Shown: positions 28,858 through 37,796, counted from the stretch's first letter. The stretch is 64,000 bases of DNA from Vibrio marisflavi CECT 7928 (GCF_921294215.1 NZ_CAKLDM010000002.1:1488001-1552000), one strand, 5' to 3'. Made by a program: numbers and translations. Notes: a model not told the origin generated them from the sequence alone.

Positions 28858-29210
28858 TGAACAACATTGTAAAGACAGCTCTGGACGCAATGGCCAATAT
28901 CCGGGAGCCTCAGAAAACATTTATTGCCCTTCTTCTCTCTGCTGAAAGTGGTTCAAGGGAAAGCTAATTTCCGCAATATGAGCCGGTACTCCTCCATGAG
29001 TGAGAAACGTTTCATCCGCTGGTTTCGCCGGTCTTTCGACTTCTTCGGTTTAAACAGCATGATGCTCTCTGGTGTCATTTCAAGTAGCAGAGAAGTGATT
29101 GCAGCGCTTGATGCTAGCTTCATGACAAAGAGCGTAAAGAAAACGGAAGGGCTTGGTATGTTTTGGCGGGGTTGTTCTGGTCGAACAGAAAAGGGACTTG
29201 ATGTTTAGCG
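28858..29210 (+). pseudogene. frameshifted N-terminal fragment of an IS4-like transposase
   Basis: An ATG at 28858 opens MNNIVKTALDAMANIREPQK; a shift near 28940 moves to the frame reading VVQGKANFRNMSRYSSMSEK, then EVIAALDASFMTKS with a first catalytic Asp, ending GLDV and TAG at 29206-29208. The rest of the transposase is missing. Confidence 0.6.
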
Positions 29211-29350
29211 ATTTCAAAGTCTCTATGACTGGATTTATTCGCGATCGGGTTACTCCATCTAACGAGTGATATTGGCTTATTCATTTATAGTAGTAATGGT
29301 TTGGTAGTTAAGCATCAGTTAAGGTGTGGCTTATCCGACTTTCGGATAGA
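29210..29350. repeat. ~140-bp repeat, copy A (partner at 42217-42358)
   Basis: Both copies share TCGCGATCGGGTTACTC, then ATCTAACGAGTGATATTGGC and TTATTCATTTAT, and end near CGGATAGATC. This copy lies between an IS4-like fragment and the C-terminal end of an IS91-like transposase. It may be the terminus of one of those elements; the second copy directly abuts ISL3 copy 4. Confidence 0.7.
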
Positions 29351-29425
29351 TCTTCCCTAAGCCATGGCTTCAGCGCGTCTGCTCAAGGCCTCATTCACTA
29401 AGGCTTTTCTGCCCACTCCCAAGTC

Positions 29426-29795
29426 TTATCGAGTGGCACGCAGTCGGTGGCCACATAGAATACATTCAAAGGGGTCAACCTTTAAAAAGCTCTTTATCAT
29501 CTGGCCATATCGAAGCGGCAGTGTCGGTTCTGGGTAGGGTTCCATTCCAAGAGCGCTACGCACTTTGGGTAACTTATCACCGACGACACGATTGGCCAGA
29601 AAACCAAAGTAGCGGATCATGCGAAACCCTTTCTCTGGGATGTGTTGGATGAGGCGTTTGAACAGCTCAAGTTGGGTGACCTGCTCCGTTTCATATCTCC
29701 CCGTATGATGGTCGAGATAACGAAAGGAGAGCGTGGCTTCGCCGCGATAATGAGTGTTCTGCTTTAATTTGACCGGACACTTCAATAAAGGAATA
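29426..29795 (-). pseudogene. C-terminal fragment of an IS91-family transposase
   Basis: Residues reading HYRGEATLSFRYLDHHTG and IQHIPEKGFRMIRYFGFLAN match the Y2/HUH IS91-type transposase C-terminal half, ending ECILCGHRLRATR. The N-terminal half is absent on this strand; a fragment of a similar protein's N-terminus is at 30087-30340 on the other strand. Confidence 0.8.
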
Positions 29796-30085
29796 TAATC
29801 CTGATATCGAGGTGTGTATGACAAGAAGAAAAAACAGAACTTATACCAATGAATTCAAGCAGGAGGCTGTGGCATTGGTGACAGAGCAAGGGTATAGCGT
29901 GCCTAAGGCGGCAGCTTCTCTAGGTATTACAGATAAGCTGCTTTACAACTGGAAAGCAAAGTTCGAAGCAGAGCAATCCGGTGAGGCTCTATCTGCCGAT
30001 GAGCGCGTAGAGCTGATTAGACTACGTAAGGAAAACAAAGAGCTGAGGATGGAAAAAGATATATTAAAAAAGGCCAGCGCCCTGC
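29773..30085 (+). mobile_element. IS3-family left end with OrfA fragment
   Basis: A left end containing GGACACTTCAATAAAGGAAT precedes an ATG at 29818. The OrfA product reads KQEAVALVTEQGYSVPKAAA and LRKENKELRMEKDILKKASA: a helix-turn-helix followed by a leucine zipper. OrfB is gone; the sequence runs into IS91 material. The same left end and OrfA start recur at 36843-37015 in the opposite orientation. Confidence 0.75.
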
Positions 30086-30086
30086 T

Positions 30087-30340
30087 GCTATGTTCTTGCG
30101 CCAACATCGTCACGAGCTTGAGCAAGACTATGGTCATCACTTTAACAGCGATATCAAGCGAGCCATCTCCGCCATGTTACGGTGTAAAACAGAGAAACAA
30201 GGACTCTCGCAGTGGTATTGCTCCCACTGCCACCATGATGACCGTCTCACTCTCTCGTGTGGAAATCGTCACTGCCCGCAATGTCAGCATCGTACAATAT
30301 CAGACTGGCTTGAAAGGCAGAAAAGTAAGCTGCTTCCAGT
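30087..30340 (+). pseudogene. N-terminal fragment of an IS91-family transposase
   Basis: The frame reads DIKRAISAMLRCKTEKQGLS, then the zinc-binding pattern CSHCHHDD...CGNRHCPQC and WLERQKSKLLPV. This is the IS91 N-terminal zinc-binding domain. It breaks off at the relaxase fragment. Confidence 0.75.
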
Positions 30341-30640
30341 TCATACCCCATTTCTTTCAAAGCCACGCCTAATGCCGAGTGATACAAGGCGGAGTAATAT
30401 TTTTGGTCGTGCAAAATACGCTCAAAGGTGCCTTGTTTGACCAGTTCATCTTGAATTTTTTGTGAGGCGAGGTTTTTGATGTGCCCTTGGCTGTCTCGGG
30501 TCATGTTCGCCATCAAGGTGTGCGTATGAAGTTGCGGCTCATCTTCACGGCTGGTTTGGTGTTGCACCAATCCAAACAGCAGATTTTGTGTGTTCTCAAA
30601 CGATAATGCGTGTTGTTGGGTCTGGCGAACTTGAACGGTG
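30340..30640 (-). pseudogene. fragment of a MobF-type conjugative relaxase (TraI/TrwC)
   Basis: The minus strand reads QQHALSFENTQNLLFGLVQH, then EDEPQLHTHTLMANMTRD, the HxH metal-binding motif of TrwC/TraI relaxases, and FERILHDQKYYSALYHSALG before the break at the IS91 junction. It has no start and no end. It shows that plasmid or integrative-conjugative DNA once reached this region. Confidence 0.75.
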
Positions 30641-30644
30641 TGGG

Positions 30645-30859
30645 TTTAGATTTCTTGGATGTTGACTTGAAAGAAGATGCTTGCAGAATTCATGCTGGTA
30701 ACGCCGCCGAAAACTTTATCAATTTTGAGGCATTTGTCTATGAATATGATTAAATCAAAAAGAAAAGGTGGGATAGCAAGGAAACGCAAGTTAATGGCGA
30801 TCGATGATCAACTCCTAGAGTCGTTATTGTTCTGAAAAAATTTAGATGCGTTTGCCCTG
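30645..30859 (+). mobile_element. ISAs1-family remnant (transposase tail and terminal repeat)
   Basis: One frame reads FLDVDLKEDACRIHAGNAAE, the C-terminal motif of ISAs1 transposases. After a frameshift another reads RKRKLMAIDDQLLESLLF and stops. The terminal repeat follows at 30830-30859. Most of the transposase is missing. Confidence 0.7.
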
Positions 30860-31204
30860 GGATGAACCCTAATTCTTGACAAGATCGGAATCATAGAATG
30901 TAATGGAAAAGAAGAACCTTGCGAAAAGATGGCTGCCTGATTTGGAAGATCAAGCATCGCGAAGAGAGCCATTGATTTCCTAGGAAATTCAACTGAAGCG
31001 TTCATAGGTTTTCTCAACTTCGACAACGTTAGCAAGCGTGTGATTCAAGTTGGCCGAAACTAACCCTAAATGTATGTGGCTTCTTATGGGGCCAACATAT
31101 TAATTTTATTCGGCTATTCACTTTTGTTAAAGACAAACTAAGTCGAGTACAAGGTTAGCGTCGTTAAACCATGATGCCTCTAATCATAACAAATGGAGTA
31201 TACA
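30860..31204. other. spacer without recognised gene
   Basis: About 345 bp between the ISAs1 end and the SDR gene. No plausible frame or repeat was recognised. The last 100 bp is AT-rich and presumably carries the promoter of the SDR/DJ-1 pair. Confidence 0.4.
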
Positions 31205-31801
31205 ATGAAAGTTCTGGTCGCTGGATCTACCGGAAAAACAGGCCGTCGCTTGATTGGTGAGCTTAAATCTCGTGGCCATTACCCGATTGCGTTGGTTCGT
31301 GAAAGTTCCGACACGTCCACACTACCTTCTGATGTTGAGCTACGCTTTGGCGATTTGACAGAATTGAAAGAGGATGTGTGTGAGGGTTGTGACGTTGTCA
31401 TATTTGCAGCCGGTTCTGGCAGTCACACGGGTGTCGATATGACCGACAAGGTCGATCGCGATGGGGCGCAGCGTCTCGTTGATCTTGCCAAACAAGCGAA
31501 GGTTTCTCGTTTTGTCATGCTCAGTAGTGTAGGTGCAGACAATCCCGATCCTAAGAGCAAGCTCGCACATTATCTACAGGCCAAACATGAGTCTGACGAA
31601 TACCTGAAAGCATCAGGCCTGAGCTATGCCATAGTGCGACCGGTGCGGTTGACAGATGAAGATGGAAACCGAAGCATGCTCTTTGGCGACACAGTTGATG
31701 TGGATGGAATCGCTGCGAGAGGAGACGTCTCTGCAGTTCTGGCAGAGGCAGTAGATGATGAAAAGTGGGATAACAAAGTACTAACTATGCAGTCAATATA
31801 A
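31205..31801 (+). CDS. NAD(P)-binding atypical SDR oxidoreductase (YhfK/YtfG-like)
   Basis: 198 residues from ATG 31205, with GGAG 6 nt upstream. The N-terminus KVLVAGSTGKTGRRLIGEL is an NmrA-like Rossmann motif (GxxGxxG type). VVIFAAGSGSHTG and the FVMLSSVGAD segment follow, and YAIVRPVRLTDE closes the fold. The usual SDR Tyr-x-x-x-Lys is replaced by HYLQAKHES, which still has Y...K. Such proteins are often induced by oxidative or quinone stress. It lies 9 bp before a DJ-1/PfpI gene. Confidence 0.85.
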   Translation: MKVLVAGSTGKTGRRLIGELKSRGHYPIALVRESSDTSTLPSDVELRFGDLTELKEDVCEGCDVVIFAAGSGSHTGVDMTDKVDRDGAQRLVDLAKQAKVSRFVMLSSVGADNPDPKSKLAHYLQAKHESDEYLKASGLSYAIVRPVRLTDEDGNRSMLFGDTVDVDGIAARGDVSAVLAEAVDDEKWDNKVLTMQSI

Positions 31802-31810
31802 GGTAAGTAT

Positions 31811-32488
31811 ATGAAAATTTTAATGGTACTGACATCGCACGATGTGATGGGTAATACTGGCAAAAAGACCGGCTTTTGGCTTGAGGAGTTCGCAGCGCCC
31901 TATTATGTTTTTAAGAATGCCGGAGCGGATATTACTCTGGCCAGCCCTATGGGGGGGCAACCACCCATTGATCCGTCAAGTGATAGTGTGGAAGCGCAAA
32001 CTGACGACACCCAGCGTTTCAAGGGTGATGTTGAGGCACAAAAGCATCTTGCGGCAACGGTGAAACTTTCCGAGGTGACAGAAAAAGGTTTCGATGCAAT
32101 TTTCTATCCCGGTGGTCATGGCCCTTTGTGGGACCTGGCCGAGGATGTTGATAGCAAACGCCTGATCGAAGCCTTTACCGCCGCTGACTTGCCTATTGGG
32201 GCAGTCTGCCACGCCTCGGCCGTATTCCGCCATACTCAAGGCAAAGACGGCAAGCCCTTGGTCTCAGGACGACGTGTGACAGGCTTCACTAACACAGAAG
32301 AAGAGGCAGTTGGCCTCACCAACGTTGTTCCCTTCTTGGTTGAGGATATGCTAAAAGCCAATGGTGGCAATTATGCGAAAGGTCCCGATTGGGCCAGCTT
32401 TGTACTGCGGGACGGCAAGCTTGTTACAGGTCAGAACCCAGCTTCATCTGCTGCTGCTGCGCACGAGGTTCTGACGTTGCTGAAATAA
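31811..32488 (+). CDS. DJ-1/PfpI-family class I glutamine amidotransferase-like protein
   Basis: 225 residues. The nucleophile elbow IGAVCHASAV carries the conserved Cys, and the FYPGGHGPLWDL segment and an early Glu (WLEEFAAPYYVF) match Hsp31/type-1 GATase-like glyoxalase-III proteins. Family members detoxify methylglyoxal or act as stress chaperones. AAGGTAAG precedes the ATG. It probably shares a transcript with the SDR gene, forming a small carbonyl-stress module. Confidence 0.88.
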   Translation: MKILMVLTSHDVMGNTGKKTGFWLEEFAAPYYVFKNAGADITLASPMGGQPPIDPSSDSVEAQTDDTQRFKGDVEAQKHLAATVKLSEVTEKGFDAIFYPGGHGPLWDLAEDVDSKRLIEAFTAADLPIGAVCHASAVFRHTQGKDGKPLVSGRRVTGFTNTEEEAVGLTNVVPFLVEDMLKANGGNYAKGPDWASFVLRDGKLVTGQNPASSAAAAHEVLTLLK

Positions 32489-32541
32489 CGAAAAATGACG
32501 ACCTAATTGATCCAGCGCTACTATTTCGATAGTAAAAATTA

Positions 32542-32716
32542 GGTCGTGACTCAAATCGGTTGAATCACCCATAGAACTCCTGTTCGATAAACGTCCATAT
32601 AACCTTGTCATGCATCTCTTCTGATTTTGAAAAACCGATCGTTTTACGCACAAGTCGTTTCAATCTTGAACGTAATGTCAGATTGGTTCGCTCAATTCGT
32701 TGAGTGAACCCTTTAC
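32542..32716 (-). mobile_element. IS1-family element, 3' part (partner at 34874-35492)
   Basis: Begins with the IS1 terminal repeat GGTCGTGACTCAAATCGGTT. On the minus strand it encodes the InsB C-terminus [20 protein letters not shown]...[17 protein letters not shown]. It is cut at 32716 by ISL3 copy 2. Its last 8 bases, CCCTTTAC, are the target duplication found inverted at the other half. Confidence 0.88.
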
Positions 32717-34066
32717 GGCTCTTTTCAATTTCCTGTGGGCTATAAAGTCAGGTATCATAAGGGCTCAGCCCATCCTCTAATATCTGAATGTTCTCACTAT
32801 TATGGCCAACATTACGCTTCCTCTTGATATCGACTCACTAAAAATATTATCACAAGACATTGATGAAAAAGGTAATATTGTCCTTACCGTAGAGAGTAAG
32901 TGTCAGCAGACCCACTGCCATAAGTGCGGAAAATCCGCGACAAAACGACATGGCTATGGTGAAACCATGAAAGTCCGGCATACCTCTATTTTGGACACGC
33001 CAGTCATACTGAAAATCAAGCCAGTTCGATATCTGTGCGAGCATTGTGGCGATGGTCCTACCACACTAGAAAAATTCGATTGGGTGGCTAAGGGAGGAAA
33101 AATCACTAAAGGCCTAGAAACCTACATTCAACGTTCCCTCATCAATAGCACGATTCAAGATGTGTCACGCAAAGAAGGCGTTTCCTATAGTACGATTTCA
33201 ACGATGCTCTCGCACAGCATTGGCGTTACCGTCAACTGGGATAACCTCCGTGACTTACATACCATTGGTATTGACGAAATTAGCAACCGAAAGGGCTTCC
33301 AAGACTTTGTTGCGATAGTCAGTGCAAAGGATACGCAAGGTAACCTGTCTATTTTAGCCGTATTGGATGACCGTAAGAAGGAGACGGTATTGGATTTCTT
33401 TCAATCCATTCCCGATGAGTTAAAACAGACGGTGAAACACGTCTGTACCGATATGTATGATGGCTTTATCAATGCGGCTGTGGAAGTGTTTGGGCAGAAG
33501 AAGGTCGTGGTCGATCGTTATGATGTGGCTAAGCTCTACCGACAGCCTCTAGACGATTTAAGAATCAAAGAAATGAAGCGGCTCAAGTTAGAGTTATCCG
33601 CTGCAGACTATGCTGAACTGAAGGGGATGATGTGGATTTTACGCAAACAACATGAATGCCTCACTGAGACAGAAAAAAGCAAACTGACTCTACTTTATCG
33701 CCATTCTCCTTTACTGAAGAAAGCTCACCGTCAAGCGTTAACGTTGACCCATATTTTCAACACCCATAGTGATAGGAAGTCAGCGATAGCGAAAATAGAC
33801 CGATGGATTACACAGGTTGAAAAAAGCGAATTGTCGTGTTTCGATAGATTTATCGGTACCCTAACAAAATACAAATCCAGCATAGCTAACTACTTTAAGA
33901 ATAGGAAGAATAGTGGGTTTGTTGAGGGTCTAAACAACAAGATCAAAGTTGTCAAAAGACGATGTTATGGTTTCACAAAAGCAGAGTCGTTATTCCAGAG
34001 ATTGACGCTGGATTTACAGGGCTACAGAATGCTCGGAATCTGACCCACAGGAAATTGAAAAGAGCC
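32717..34066 (+). mobile_element. ISL3-family insertion sequence, copy 2
   Basis: 1350 bp with the same 23-bp terminal repeats as copy 1. Flanks are CCCTTTAC on the left and ACTTTTTA on the right, which do not match. The left flank matches, as reverse complement, the left flank of copy 3 (GTAAAGGG), revealing an inversion of the DNA between copies 2 and 3. Confidence 0.95.
32802..34043 (+). CDS. ISL3-family transposase, copy 2
   Basis: 413 residues, identical to the copy 1 transposase. All zinc-finger and DDE residues are intact, so the element is probably still mobile. Confidence 0.95.
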   Translation: MANITLPLDIDSLKILSQDIDEKGNIVLTVESKCQQTHCHKCGKSATKRHGYGETMKVRHTSILDTPVILKIKPVRYLCEHCGDGPTTLEKFDWVAKGGKITKGLETYIQRSLINSTIQDVSRKEGVSYSTISTMLSHSIGVTVNWDNLRDLHTIGIDEISNRKGFQDFVAIVSAKDTQGNLSILAVLDDRKKETVLDFFQSIPDELKQTVKHVCTDMYDGFINAAVEVFGQKKVVVDRYDVAKLYRQPLDDLRIKEMKRLKLELSAADYAELKGMMWILRKQHECLTETEKSKLTLLYRHSPLLKKAHRQALTLTHIFNTHSDRKSAIAKIDRWITQVEKSELSCFDRFIGTLTKYKSSIANYFKNRKNSGFVEGLNNKIKVVKRRCYGFTKAESLFQRLTLDLQGYRMLGI

Positions 34067-34073
34067 ACTTTTT

Positions 34074-34102
34074 AACAAATCAAATTAGATGCGTTTGCCC
34101 TG
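34074..34102 (+). repeat. ISAs1-type end, diverged
   Basis: Contains AAATTAGATGCGTTTGCCCTG, the conserved outer part of the ISAs1-type end seen at 21040 and 30830. It lies just inside ISL3 copy 2, so an ISAs1 element once ended here. Confidence 0.6.
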
Positions 34103-34236
34103 GCGTAAGTCCTAAATACGTAGAAATTAACCCGTAAATGGGGTAAAATAGTTCAGCTTAAGTGGATCACTGTTGGGTGCAAATGGTTCTTCATATTTAA
34201 GTGCAAATTAACATGTATTTTTTGAAGGAGTTAGCT

Positions 34237-34713
34237 TTGACTGTTGAAAAATTTAGTTATGAATATGAAATGGAATACATTTTTTCATACACGGCTCACT
34301 TAGAAGCAGAGCCAATTGGGCCTGTTGCTGACGGGTTAAGGATAAATTTCAATTTCACTGGTGGGGAAATTATAGGTCAGAATATTAAAGGTGTCCTAGG
34401 TAAAGTTGGAGCTGACTGGTTGACTATTAGAACTGATGGTGTAGGTATCTTGGATATCCGTGGAACTATTACAACTGATGATGGAGCAAAAGTTTACCTT
34501 GCATATAATGGAATAATGGATTTGGGCCCTAACGGTTATGATGCATTTTTAAATGGCTCAGAGCCACCAGCTGAGATTCAGTTAAGAGGCAACCCACATT
34601 TCCAAGTCGCTGAACCAAAGTATGAATGGTTAAACCGTGGCTTCTTCGTAAATATTGGTAAAGCTATTCTTTCAGAAAACATTGTAAAATTTGATGTTTA
34701 CCGGGTGAACTAA
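34237..34713 (+). CDS. DUF3237 domain-containing protein
   Basis: 158 residues from TTG 34237, chosen because GAAGGAG lies 6 nt upstream; ATG 34213 is an alternative. The sequence shows the DUF3237 hallmarks: LRINFNFTGGEIIG near the start, GADWLTIRTDGVGILDIRGTI in the middle, and NRGFFVNIGKAI at the end. The family forms a small beta-barrel of unknown function. It lies in the 1.4-kb segment inverted between ISL3 copies 2 and 3, followed by a very strong hairpin. Confidence 0.82.
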   Translation: MTVEKFSYEYEMEYIFSYTAHLEAEPIGPVADGLRINFNFTGGEIIGQNIKGVLGKVGADWLTIRTDGVGILDIRGTITTDDGAKVYLAYNGIMDLGPNGYDAFLNGSEPPAEIQLRGNPHFQVAEPKYEWLNRGFFVNIGKAILSENIVKFDVYRVN

Positions 34714-34726
34714 TATCTCCGACATG

Positions 34727-34774
34727 GCTTTGTTTACGCGCTCATTAGATCAACAATGAGCGCGTAAACAAAGC
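34727..34774. terminator. perfect 20-bp hairpin after the DUF3237 gene
   Basis: GCTTTGTTTACGCGCTCATT pairs perfectly with its reverse complement across an 8-nt loop. There is no long T run, but the AAAGC/GCTTT ends make it a plausible bidirectional terminator. Alternatively it is the trace of a small palindromic element. Confidence 0.6.
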
Positions 34775-34873
34775 AGCTATTCAACACGACCGTGGTCTTA
34801 ATCAACCTCACTATCTACACCTACGGCCATGAAGTTGTCGAAAAGCGCTGGAGCGACCTACTGTGTAATTTTT

Positions 34874-35492
34874 GGTCATGACTCAGAACGGTTGAAATGT
34901 GCTAAGATAGCCTGCTGATTTCTCTTTACTTTTAACTCATGGCTACCATCCAAGTTCAATGTCGTTTCTACAATAAAACTGAACCCGTCCGTTAACATGG
35001 AAAGGGACATTCAGGCTTTCCTCGCTTTAGGTGTATCGAGTGTAGAAAGAGCTTTCAAATCGATTATGTCTATGAAGCTCGTAAGCCAGAAGTAAAAGAA
35101 AAAATTGTAGAAATGGCAATGAATAGCTCTGGCGTTAGGGAAACAGCCCGAGTGTTGAATGTGGCGTACAACACTGTATTGAACACTTTAAAAAACTCTC
35201 GCCAAGGCAAATAACCTCGATACCTTTCGATAGAGCAAACATCAGTCTAATCTGTGAAATCGATGAGCAATGGTCTTTCGTAGGTAATAAGAAACACCGT
35301 CGTTGGCTTTGGTATGCATGGGAGCCGCGCTACAAACGTGTCATTGCTCACGCATTTGGTCAACGTAATACGGATGCGTTGAGGTCGTTACTCGCTTTAC
35401 TAAAGCCCTTTGATATCCGCTTCCTTTTCACTGATGACTTCAGTGTCTACACGAAAGAGTTACCAAGGGCAAAGCACGTGGTAGGTAAAGGG
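34874..35492 (+). mobile_element. IS1-family element, 5' part (partner at 32542-32716)
   Basis: Starts with GGTCATGACTCAGAACGGTT, the IS1-type repeat. InsA begins at ATG 34939 (MATIQVQCRFYNKTEPVR) but meets an in-frame TAA at codon 18. InsB follows in another frame (CEIDEQWSFVGNKKHRRWLW, FLFTDDFSVYTKELPRAKHV) and is cut at 35492 by ISL3 copy 3. Joining GTAAAGGG here to the partner restores the frame [12 protein letters not shown]. Confidence 0.88.
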
Positions 35493-36842
35493 GGCTCTTT
35501 TCAATTTCCTGTGGGTCAGATTCCGAGCATTCTGTAGCCCTGTAAATCCAGCGTCAATCTCTGGAATAACGACTCTGCTTTTGTGAAACCATAACATCGT
35601 CTTTTGACAACTTTGATCTTGTTGTTTAGACCCTCAACAAACCCACTATTCTTCCTATTCTTAAAGTAGTTAGCTATGCTGGATTTGTATTTTGTTAGGG
35701 TACCGATAAATCTATCGAAACACGACAATTCGCTTTTTTCAACCTGTGTAATCCATCGGTCTATTTTCGCTATCGCTGACTTCCTATCACTATGGGTGTT
35801 GAAAATATGGGTCAACGTTAACGCTTGACGGTGAGCTTTCTTCAGTAAAGGAGAATGGCGATAAAGTAGAGTCAGTTTGCTTTTTTCTGTCTCAGTGAGG
35901 CATTCATGTTGTTTGCGTAAAATCCACATCATCCCCTTCAGTTCAGCATAGTCTGCAGCGGATAACTCTAACTTGAGCCGCTTCATTTCTTTGATTCTTA
36001 AATCGTCTAGAGGCTGTCGGTAGAGCTTAGCCACATCATAACGATCGACCACGACCTTCTTCTGCCCAAACACTTCCACAGCCGCATTGATAAAGCCATC
36101 ATACATATCGGTACAGACGTGTTTCACCGTCTGTTTTAACTCATCGGGAATGGATTGAAAGAAATCCAATACCGTCTCCTTCTTACGGTCATCCAATACG
36201 GCTAAAATAGACAGGTTACCTTGCGTATCCTTTGCACTGACTATCGCAACAAAGTCTTGGAAGCCCTTTCGGTTGCTAATTTCGTCAATACCAATGGTAT
36301 GTAAGTCACGGAGGTTATCCCAGTTGACGGTAACGCCAATGCTGTGCGAGAGCATCGTTGAAATCGTACTATAGGAAACGCCTTCTTTGCGTGACACATC
36401 TTGAATCGTGCTATTGATGAGGGAACGTTGAATGTAGGTTTCTAGGCCTTTAGTGATTTTTCCTCCCTTAGCCACCCAATCGAATTTTTCTAGTGTGGTA
36501 GGACCATCGCCACAATGCTCGCACAGATATCGAACTGGCTTGATTTTCAGTATGACTGGCGTGTCCAAAATAGAGGTATGCCGGACTTTCATGGTTTCAC
36601 CATAGCCATGTCGTTTTGTCGCGGATTTTCCGCACTTATGGCAGTGGGTCTGCTGACACTTACTCTCTACGGTAAGGACAATATTACCTTTTTCATCAAT
36701 GTCTTGTGATAATATTTTTAGTGAGTCGATATCAAGAGGAAGCGTAATGTTGGCCATAATAGTGAGAACATTCAGATATTAGAGGATGGGCTGAGCCCTT
36801 ATGATACCTGACTTTATAGCCCACAGGAAATTGAAAAGAGCC
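35493..36842 (-). mobile_element. ISL3-family insertion sequence, copy 3 (inverted)
   Basis: 1350 bp, same terminal repeats, opposite orientation to the other full copies. Flanks are GTAAAGGG on the left and GGAATTTG on the right, not matching. The left flank is the partner of the copy 2 left flank; the right flank interrupts an IS3 OrfA. Confidence 0.95.
35516..36757 (-). CDS. ISL3-family transposase, copy 3
   Basis: 413 residues, identical to copies 1 and 2. Its inverted placement relative to copy 2 is what allows the segment between them to flip by homologous recombination. Confidence 0.95.
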   Translation of the reverse strand: MANITLPLDIDSLKILSQDIDEKGNIVLTVESKCQQTHCHKCGKSATKRHGYGETMKVRHTSILDTPVILKIKPVRYLCEHCGDGPTTLEKFDWVAKGGKITKGLETYIQRSLINSTIQDVSRKEGVSYSTISTMLSHSIGVTVNWDNLRDLHTIGIDEISNRKGFQDFVAIVSAKDTQGNLSILAVLDDRKKETVLDFFQSIPDELKQTVKHVCTDMYDGFINAAVEVFGQKKVVVDRYDVAKLYRQPLDDLRIKEMKRLKLELSAADYAELKGMMWILRKQHECLTETEKSKLTLLYRHSPLLKKAHRQALTLTHIFNTHSDRKSAIAKIDRWITQVEKSELSCFDRFIGTLTKYKSSIANYFKNRKNSGFVEGLNNKIKVVKRRCYGFTKAESLFQRLTLDLQGYRMLGI

Positions 36843-37040
36843 GGAATTTGGCTTTCCAGGTATAGAGGAGCTTCGTTGTGATACCCACAGCTGAAGCAGC
36901 ATCTGGCACGCTATATCCTTGTTCTGTGACTAGCTCGACAGCCTCTTTCCGGAACTCATCTGTGTAAGATCTATTTTTTCGTTTTGTCATTTTTCACCTC
37001 GATAGTTGGATTATATTCCTTTATCGAAGTGTCCTGTTTG
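36843..37040 (-). mobile_element. IS3-family left end with OrfA fragment, second copy
   Basis: On the minus strand an ATG near 36991 begins MTKRKNRSYTDEFRKEAVEL, then VTEQGYSVPDAASAVGI and LLYTWKAKF, where ISL3 copy 3 cuts it. The left end GGACACTTCGATAAAGGAAT matches the one at 29773. It differs from that copy at several residues, so the two arrived as distinct elements. Confidence 0.75.
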
Positions 37041-37054
37041 ATTAAAGCAGATCA

Positions 37055-37180
37055 ATGCTAAGTGCTGAGACGAAGTGGCGTCGCCTACGAGGTTTTAAAC
37101 TCCTCGCAGATGTAGTGAAAGATGTTCGCTTCATCGATGGAGTGAAAGAAATGGAGACTCATCAACAGGCTACTGCGTGA
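37055..37180 (+). pseudogene. C-terminal fragment of a transposase, probably IS256 (mutator) family
   Basis: 42 codons reading ETKWRRLRGFKLLADVVKDV, then RFIDGVKEMETHQQATA and stop. The WRxLxGFxxLAxV...FxDG pattern is the ending I remember for mutator-type transposases. No catalytic residue is left. Confidence 0.45.
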
Positions 37181-37199
37181 TCTCCATACACCACATTTG

Positions 37200-37561
37200 A
37201 CAATAGCTCATGGAAAATAGAATCTTGGTTTAAGGTGCTTAAAGGCCATGGTTTCCAACTGGAACATTGGCAACAAAGTAGCTCTGAAGCCATATTTAGA
37301 CGGTTAATCATGAGTTCGATGGCTTGTGTTCTTGTTTGGAAGTTGTACAACGACAGTTCAAAAGAAGCGGTAAATCTAAAGACGCTTTTAGTCAAGCTAA
37401 GTGGTCGGCTAACGAAAAGAACGAAGCCGATTACTCACCCAGCATTATTAGCGGGGCTGTGGGTATTCATGCAAATAAACGAAGTTCTGAACACCTATTC
37501 TTTGGATGAAATGAATACATACAGAGAGTTAGGACGACAGTATTTTGGTTTAGATGTGTAG
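37200..37561 (+). pseudogene. C-terminal fragment of an IS4/Tn5-like transposase
   Basis: The frame reads NSSWKIESWFKVLKGHGFQL, resembling the Y-(2)-R-(3)-E-(6)-K region with the catalytic Glu, and continues to ELGRQYFGLDV before TAG. The N-terminal two-thirds is missing. Confidence 0.65.
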
Positions 37562-37567
37562 ATACCT

Positions 37568-37777
37568 ATGCCTTACAGCCCAAACCTTAACCCAATAGAA
37601 CGGCTATGGAAGGTAATGAATGAGAAGTCGAGGAACAATGTTTACTTCAAAAGCAAAAGTGATTTCAAGGCTGCGATAGACCAATTTTTTGCTGTGACTC
37701 TTCCAGAGATCGCAGGCTCTTTAGTATCTCGAATTAATGATAATTTTCAGATACTCAAGCCTGCATCTTCAAGTTGA
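37568..37777 (+). pseudogene. C-terminal fragment of an IS630-family transposase
   Basis: 69 residues beginning with PYSPNLNPIERLWKVMNE, the hallmark final motif of IS630/Tc1-like DDE transposases with the catalytic Glu. The upstream domains are absent. It is distinct from the IS630-type element inside luxM. Confidence 0.8.
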
Positions 37778-37796
37778 TTCGGTATATAAACACGCC

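Noticed and set aside
28319..28945. A 208-codon plus-strand gene
   Set aside because: It lies over the reverse strand of the hydroxylase wreck, has no ribosome site and a Cys/Ser-rich random composition.
29812..30372. A 186-codon gene across the IS3/IS91 junction
   Set aside because: Only the first ~90 codons are real OrfA; after the junction the frame is wrong for the IS91 protein that lies there.
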